Below, piece by piece: positions 5,946-9,601 of a DNA stretch of 9,601 bases. The stretch spans positions 1-9,601 of the forward strand of contig DATDAH010000275.1 of the NCBI GenBank assembly GCA_036525535.1, in the 5' to 3' direction. Under the pieces are notes generated by a model, which had not been told where the DNA came from, did not search any database, and worked only from the letters and a program-made list of their open reading frames with translations. The stretch comes from DATDAH01 sp036525535 (lineage in GTDB: Bacteria; Actinomycetota; Acidimicrobiia; Acidimicrobiales; DATDAH01). Each line of letters starts with the position of its first letter. The first letter of the stretch is position 1. Both the position numbers and the translations under genes were made by a program.

Positions 5946-7270
5946 GCGACACCGAGGCCGAGTTCGCCGATCTCATCGCCCAGACCTCGGAGGAGAGCCA
6001 GGGCCTGTCCCGAGGCTCGGGGACCGACCGCCTGCGGGAGATGGGGGCCGTGCTCCGCCTGTCCGAGGCCGACGCCGCCGCCCTCGAGGGAGAAGCCGGC
6101 GACCCCGACCAGACGATGATCATCAACATGGGTCCCCAGCACCCGTCGACCCACGGCGTGCTGCGGCTCATGCTCGAGCTCCAGGGTGAGACCGTCCTAC
6201 GGACCAAGCCGATCATCGGCTACCTGCACACGGGCATGGAGAAGACGGGCGAGACCCTGACCTACCTGCAGGGGGCCACCAACGTCACCCGCATGGACTA
6301 CGCCTCGCCGCTGTTCAACGAGTTGGCCTTCGCGCTGGCCGTGGAGCAGCTCCTCGGGGTCGAGGTCCCGGTCCGGGCCACGTGGATCCGCATGCTGATG
6401 ACCGAGATGAACCGCATCGCCAGCCACCTCCTCTTCCTCGCCACCAACGGCATGGACCTCGGCGCCGTCTCGATGATGCTGTTCGGCTGGCGCGAGCGCG
6501 AGGAGGTCCTGCGCTTCTTCGAGTCGGTCACCGGCCTGCGGATGAACCACAACTACATCCGACCGGGTGGCGTCGCCGCCGACCTGCCCGACGGCTGGGA
6601 GGAGGACGTCCTCGCCCTGATGGACCTGATCCCGCCGCGGCTGGAGGAGTACGACACCCTGATGACGGGCCAGCCGATCTGGCGAGAGCGGCTCCAGGGG
6701 GTGGGGGTCATCACCGCCGACGAGGCCATCGCCCTCGGGGCCACCGGGCCCATCCTCCGCTCCACCGGCTACGCCTGGGACCTGCGTCGGGACATGCCCT
6801 ATCTGGCCTACGACGAGCTGGACTTCGACGTCGTCGTGGGCAGCTACGGCGACGCCTTCGACCGCTACGCCATCCGCCTGAACGAGGTGCGGGAGTCGAT
6901 GAGGCTGGTGCGCCAGATCGTCGAGGGGATGCCCTCGGGGGACTACCGGGTGCAGGACAAGAAGGTCACCCCCCCACCGCGGGCCCGCATCGACGAGTCG
7001 ATGGAGGCCTTGATCCACCACTTCAAGCTGTTCACCGAGGGCTTCCAGGTGCCGCCGGGGGAGACCTACGCCGCCGTGGAATCGCCCCGGGGGGAGCTGG
7101 GCTGCTACATCGTGTCCGATGGCGGAGCCAAGCCCTACCGACTGCGCGTGCGCGGCCCGAGCTTCGTGAACCTGCAGACCCTCCCGCACATGATGCGGGG
7201 CGGCCTCATGGCCGACGCCGTCGCCGTCATCTCCAGCGTGGACCCGATCATGGGCGAGGTCGATCGATGA
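5942..7270 (+). CDS. nuoD: NADH-quinone oxidoreductase subunit D
   Basis: The 49-kDa-type subunit, which forms the quinone head-group site with NuoB. The protein has 442 residues. The signature NMGPQHPSTHGVLRL is at 62-76. H71, Y120 (RMDYAS) and D172 (GMDLG) keep the spacing of the quinone-site His38, Tyr87 and Asp139 of Thermus Nqo4. IGYLHTGMEK is at 92-101 and the conserved C-terminus MGEVDR is present. Residues 1-58 are an acidic, Ser/Ala-rich extension ahead of the core; its end (RLREMGAVLRLSEADAAALE) could form a helix. GGAGGAG at 5930-5936, five bases from the ATG, strongly supports this start, so the extension is probably real. The stop overlaps a second ATG (7267), which opens a 17-codon frame leading to nuoE. 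Confidence 0.97.
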   Translation: MSDTEAEFADLIAQTSEESQGLSRGSGTDRLREMGAVLRLSEADAAALEGEAGDPDQTMIINMGPQHPSTHGVLRLMLELQGETVLRTKPIIGYLHTGMEKTGETLTYLQGATNVTRMDYASPLFNELAFALAVEQLLGVEVPVRATWIRMLMTEMNRIASHLLFLATNGMDLGAVSMMLFGWREREEVLRFFESVTGLRMNHNYIRPGGVAADLPDGWEEDVLALMDLIPPRLEEYDTLMTGQPIWRERLQGVGVITADEAIALGATGPILRSTGYAWDLRRDMPYLAYDELDFDVVVGSYGDAFDRYAIRLNEVRESMRLVRQIVEGMPSGDYRVQDKKVTPPPRARIDESMEALIHHFKLFTEGFQVPPGETYAAVESPRGELGCYIVSDGGAKPYRLRVRGPSFVNLQTLPHMMRGGLMADAVAVISSVDPIMGEVDR

Positions 7271-7297
7271 CCTCCGTGGACACGGCTCGCACGGAGG
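7271..7297 (+). promoter_or_regulatory. Inverted repeat masking the nuoE ribosome site
   Basis: CCTCCGTG at 7271-7278 is the exact reverse complement of CACGGAGG at 7290-7297, with an 11-base loop. The right arm contains the GGAGG (7293-7297) that serves nuoE. The left arm begins at the base after the nuoD stop. In mRNA this would be an 8-bp stem with six G-C pairs. There is no T run, so it is not an intrinsic terminator. A ribosome ending nuoD would cover the left arm and free the site, which is a layout for translational coupling. The repeat is seen directly; the function is inferred. Confidence 0.6.
7293..7297 (+). promoter_or_regulatory. Shine-Dalgarno for the GTG start of nuoE
   Basis: GGAGG (extended GGAGGGA) lies 10 bases before the GTG at 7308. 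It decides the nuoE start, since no ATG occurs in that frame nearby. It is the 3' arm of the inverted repeat at 7271-7297. Confidence 0.75.
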
Positions 7298-7307
7298 GAC
7301 CGGCACC

Positions 7308-7919
7308 GTGCCCCGCCTGACCCGCGAGAACATCGAGCTGGCCCGCGAGATCATCTCGCGCTACCCGCGCCCGCGCTCGGCCCTCATCCCCCTGCTCCAC
7401 CTGGCCCAGGAGCAGGACGGCTACGTCACCGACGAGGCCATGGAGCACATCGGCGAGCTGGTCGGGATCACCCCGGCCGAGGTCCTCGGCACCTGCTCCT
7501 TCTACGAGATGCTCAAGCTCGAGCCCGTCGGCCGCTACCTGGTCAACGTCTGTACGGACATCTCCTGCATGCTCCTCGGCGGCGCCGAGCTGCTGGAGCA
7601 CGCCGAGGAGGCTCTGGACCTGAAGGCGGGCAACACCACCGCCGACGGCCTGTTCACCCTCGAGGACGTCGAGTGCCAGGCGGCCTGCACCGAGGCCCCC
7701 TGCCTGCAGGTCAACTACCGGTACTTCACCAACGTCGCGCCCGCCGCCCTGGACCAGCTCCTGGAGGACCTCCGGGCCGGCCAGATGGACGGGGACATCC
7801 CGCCCCACGGGACCCTGCACCGCATCCGCCAGCACATCCCGCCCGAGCGCGCCGCCGGCCCCGCCCTCCCCGACGGGGGCCAGGCGCCGGCGTGGATGGC
7901 CCCGGCCGAGGGGGCCTGA
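7308..7919 (+). CDS. nuoE: NADH-quinone oxidoreductase subunit E ([2Fe-2S] N1a)
   Basis: The 24-kDa-type subunit, a thioredoxin-like protein binding [2Fe-2S] cluster N1a beside the flavin in NuoF. The protein has 203 residues. The N-terminal helical part has the family pattern (IISRYPRPRSALIPLLHLAQ...GYV, then GTCSFYEMLKLEP at 61-73). The ligands are C82 and C87 (CTDISC) and C123 and C127 (CQAAC, in place of the common CLGAC). C132 follows in CTEAPC. The core ends near residue 160; the last 40 or so residues are a Pro/Ala-rich tail not needed for the fold. The start is GTG at 7308 with a good ribosome site at 7293-7297. The 37-base gap to nuoD is the largest in the window. It ends one base before nuoF. 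Confidence 0.96.
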   Translation: MPRLTRENIELAREIISRYPRPRSALIPLLHLAQEQDGYVTDEAMEHIGELVGITPAEVLGTCSFYEMLKLEPVGRYLVNVCTDISCMLLGGAELLEHAEEALDLKAGNTTADGLFTLEDVECQAACTEAPCLQVNYRYFTNVAPAALDQLLEDLRAGQMDGDIPPHGTLHRIRQHIPPERAAGPALPDGGQAPAWMAPAEGA

Positions 7920-7920
7920 C

Positions 7921-9279
7921 ATGGCGCCTCTGGCCAGCACCGACCGCATCGTCAGCCGGCGTCTGGAGCAGTCCGACGCCCACACCATCGCCGGGTACGA
8001 GGGCACGGGTGGGTACGAAGGCCTGAAGGCGGCACTGGGCCGGCCACCCCAGGAGATCGTCGACGAGGTCAAGACCGCCAGCCTGCTGGGCCGCGGTGGC
8101 GCCGGGTTCCCGTGCGGGGTCAAGTGGGGCTTCTGCCCCCCGGGCGTCTGGCCCCGCTATGTCGTGATCAACGGCGACGAGAGCGAGCCCGGCACCTACA
8201 AGGACCGTGCCCTGATGGAGCGTGACCCCCATCAGGTGGTGGAGGGCGCCCTCATCTGCGCCTACGCCGTCGGCGCCGCCCAGGTCTTCCTCTACGTGCG
8301 GGGCGAGATGGCCCTGGCCCAGGAGCGACTGGCCCAGGCCCTGAACGACGCCTACGCCAAGGGCTACGTCGGCGAGAACATCGCCGGCACCGACTTCTCC
8401 TGCGACGTCGTCCTGCACTGGGGCGCCGGCGCCTACATCGTGGGTGAGGAGACCGGCCTCATCGAGAGCCTCGAGGGCAACCGGGGCATGCCCCGGCTCA
8501 AGCCCCCGTTCTTCCCGGCCGCCAAGGGCCTCTACCTCCAACCCACGATCGTCAACAACGTCGAGACCGTCTGCAACCTGCCCTGGATCGTGCTCAACGG
8601 CGGCGACGCCTTCGCCGAGAAGGGGGCCGAGACCAGCCGGGGCACCCGCCTCTTCGCCGTCTCCGGCCACGTCCAGCGCCCGGGCATCTACGAGGTGGAG
8701 TTCGGCGTCACCACCTACCGGGATCTGCTCTTCGACCCGGAGTACGGCGGCGGCATCCGCGAGGGTCACGCTCTGAAGTGCTTCATCCCCGGCGGCGCCT
8801 CGGCCCCGTGGTTCTTCGACGAGCACCTCGACCTGCCGCTGGAGACCGGGGCCGTCGGGAAGGCCGGCTCCATGATGGGCTCGGGCGCGGTCGTGGTCAT
8901 GGACGACACCACCGACGCCGTGCGGGCCGCCTGGCGGGTCGTGCGCTTCTTCGCCAACGAGTCGTGCGGCAAGTGCACCCCCTGTCGTGAGGGCACCAAC
9001 TGGCTGGCCAAGATCATGCGCCGGATCCTGGACGGCTACGGCCGCCCGTCGGACCTGGACCTGCTGCGGGACGTCTGCGACAACATCAGCCCCGGACTGG
9101 CCTGGCCGCCCCGGATGACCACCATCTGCCCGCTGGGACCGTCCGCCGTGTCGCCCATCCTGTCCACCATCGACCGCTTCCGGGACGAGTACGACGCCTA
9201 CATCGCCGCGGCCGTGCCCGCGCCGACCACGGTGTCCATCCCGGTCCGCATCCGAGCCAAGGAGGATGCGGGTGTCTGA
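7921..9279 (+). CDS. nuoF: NADH-quinone oxidoreductase subunit F (NADH/FMN, cluster N3)
   Basis: The 51-kDa-type subunit where NADH is oxidised by FMN, passing electrons to [4Fe-4S] cluster N3. The protein has 452 residues. The glycine-rich FMN/NADH motif is GRGGAGFPCGVKWGF (57-71), with Cys65 where Thr is usual. NGDESEPGTYKDR (84-96) and GAGAYIVGEETGLIESLEG (168-186) complete the nucleotide pocket. The N3 ligands are C349, C352 and C355 (ESCGKCTPCREG) and C403 (TTICPLGPSA). The gap from the third to fourth ligand is 48 residues, about seven more than in Thermus Nqo1 as I remember it, owing to SPGLAWPPRM. The C-terminal tail, about 425-452, is probably disordered. GAGGGGG at 7908-7914, six bases ahead, supports the ATG at 7921. 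The stop overlaps the nuoG start. Confidence 0.97.
   Translation: MAPLASTDRIVSRRLEQSDAHTIAGYEGTGGYEGLKAALGRPPQEIVDEVKTASLLGRGGAGFPCGVKWGFCPPGVWPRYVVINGDESEPGTYKDRALMERDPHQVVEGALICAYAVGAAQVFLYVRGEMALAQERLAQALNDAYAKGYVGENIAGTDFSCDVVLHWGAGAYIVGEETGLIESLEGNRGMPRLKPPFFPAAKGLYLQPTIVNNVETVCNLPWIVLNGGDAFAEKGAETSRGTRLFAVSGHVQRPGIYEVEFGVTTYRDLLFDPEYGGGIREGHALKCFIPGGASAPWFFDEHLDLPLETGAVGKAGSMMGSGAVVVMDDTTDAVRAAWRVVRFFANESCGKCTPCREGTNWLAKIMRRILDGYGRPSDLDLLRDVCDNISPGLAWPPRMTTICPLGPSAVSPILSTIDRFRDEYDAYIAAAVPAPTTVSIPVRIRAKEDAGV
9259..9265 (+). promoter_or_regulatory. Shine-Dalgarno that decides the nuoG start
   Basis: AAGGAGG is a full anti-16S match. It abuts the ATG at 9266 with no spacer but is six bases from the in-frame GTG at 9272. 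That is the better distance, so the GTG is the likelier start. Confidence 0.7.
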
Positions 9280-9601
9280 GGAGCGGGAGACGGTGACCAT
9301 CACCGTCAACGGCGAGCCCGTGGTGGCCGAGAAGGGCGAGCTGGTCATCGCCGCGGCCGAGCGGGCCGGGACCTACATCCCCCACTTCTGCTACCACCCG
9401 CGCATGGCGTCGGTCGGCATGTGCCGCATGTGCATCGTGGACATCGACACCGGTCGGGGCCCGGCCCTGCAGCCGGCCTGCATGATCGAGGTGGCTCCCG
9501 ACATGGTGGTGGACACCCACAGCGAAGCCACCAAGAAGGCCCAGGACGGCGTCCTCGAGTTCCTGCTCATCAACCACCCGCTGGACTGCCCGGTCTGTGA
9601 C
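9272..9601 (+). CDS. nuoG: NADH-quinone oxidoreductase subunit G, 3' partial
   Basis: N-terminal part of the 75-kDa-type subunit, which carries several iron-sulfur clusters of the electron wire in complex I. 110 codons are visible before the window ends. The ferredoxin-like domain begins at VTITVNGEPVVAEKGELV. Its [2Fe-2S] N1b ligands are C40, C51, C54 and C70 (FCYHP, MCRMC, QPAC). The next motif starts at the edge: H102, C106 and C109 in NHPLDCPVCD match the spacing of the His and first two Cys ligands of N5 in the Thermus homologue. The start is taken as GTG 9272 because of the ribosome site at 9259-9265; ATG at 9266 in the same frame would add two residues. It overlaps the end of nuoF by eight bases. 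Confidence 0.95.
   Translation, partial: MSEERETVTITVNGEPVVAEKGELVIAAAERAGTYIPHFCYHPRMASVGMCRMCIVDIDTGRGPALQPACMIEVAPDMVVDTHSEATKKAQDGVLEFLLINHPLDCPVCD

Larger units (their letters stand above)
7267..7320 (+). other. 17-codon mini-ORF bridging nuoD and nuoE
   Basis: ATG at 7267 overlaps the nuoD stop as ATGA. The frame reads MTSVDTARTEGPAPCPA and stops at 7318-7320, eight bases after the nuoE start codon and in another frame. It has no separate ribosome site, so it could only be translated by reinitiation after nuoD. It runs through the whole hairpin at 7271-7297. It may be chance, a coupling device, or nothing more than the nuoD-nuoE spacer. Confidence 0.2.

Noticed and set aside
7271..7297. 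Inverted repeat as a transcription terminator
   Set aside because: No T run follows, and nuoE, nuoF and nuoG continue directly. A role at the ribosome site fits better.
6382..7320. 312-codon + strand frame inside nuoD
   Set aside because: Arg/Pro/Gly-rich out-of-frame reading of nuoD. Only its last 17 codons, from ATG 7267, deserve mention and are treated separately.
7267..7320. Mini-ORF as a frameshifted former N-terminus of NuoE
   Set aside because: NuoE from GTG 7308 already begins where the family normally does and has its own well-spaced ribosome site, so no missing piece is needed.
6197..7354. 385-codon open frame on the - strand opposite nuoD
   Set aside because: Low-complexity shadow of a gene identified by its quinone-site residues.
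7726..9348. 540-codon open frame on the - strand opposite nuoE/nuoF/nuoG
   Set aside because: Its translation is rich in Gly, His, Arg, Asp and Val without hydrophobic periodicity or any domain, and it lies opposite clear nuo genes. Long antisense frames are expected at this G+C.

Overview
The window is a high-G+C (roughly two thirds or more by eye), fully coding stretch in which every gene lies on the + strand. Gaps between genes are 0-37 bases, and several stops and starts overlap as ATGA. No RNA gene, mobile element, CRISPR array or convincing promoter or terminator is visible, and there is no gene-free stretch longer than 37 bases. Protein signatures (NuoB with GCPPGPQ, the NuoF style of GDESEPGTYKDR, a Rieske protein with an internal Tat motif) together with the base composition suggest an actinobacterium. 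The class Acidimicrobiia is my best guess, but I could not run a search.

Left block (1-3392): a menaquinol:cytochrome c reductase (complex III). Its cytochrome b is split into a b6-like N-terminal protein (1-705, 5' end outside the window) and a subunit IV-like C-terminal protein (721-1479). These are followed by a two-helix Rieske iron-sulfur protein (1489-2343) and a membrane-anchored diheme cytochrome c (2340-3392). This differs from the single-chain QcrB and qcrCAB order of Mycobacterium or Corynebacterium. The b6-like protein keeps the cysteine and all four heme histidines at the same mutual spacing as chloroplast/cyanobacterial cytochrome b6.

Middle (3385-4317): an unrecognised three-helix membrane protein with a strongly acidic extracytoplasmic domain. 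It overlaps the cytochrome c gene and ends three bases before nuoA. It is the best candidate here for an undescribed component.

Right block (4321-9601): the start of a complex I operon in canonical order, nuoA-B-C-D-E-F-G, with nuoG cut by the window end. The key iron-sulfur and quinone-site residues are present. NuoEFG make it an NADH-oxidising complex that reduces (mena)quinone; the quinol would then be oxidised by the bc complex encoded upstream. The tight packing suggests that complexes III and I are made from one long transcript. The one notable non-coding structure is a perfect 8-bp inverted repeat in the nuoD-nuoE gap. It would bury the nuoE Shine-Dalgarno sequence and overlaps a 17-codon mini-ORF, which suggests translational coupling of nuoE to nuoD.
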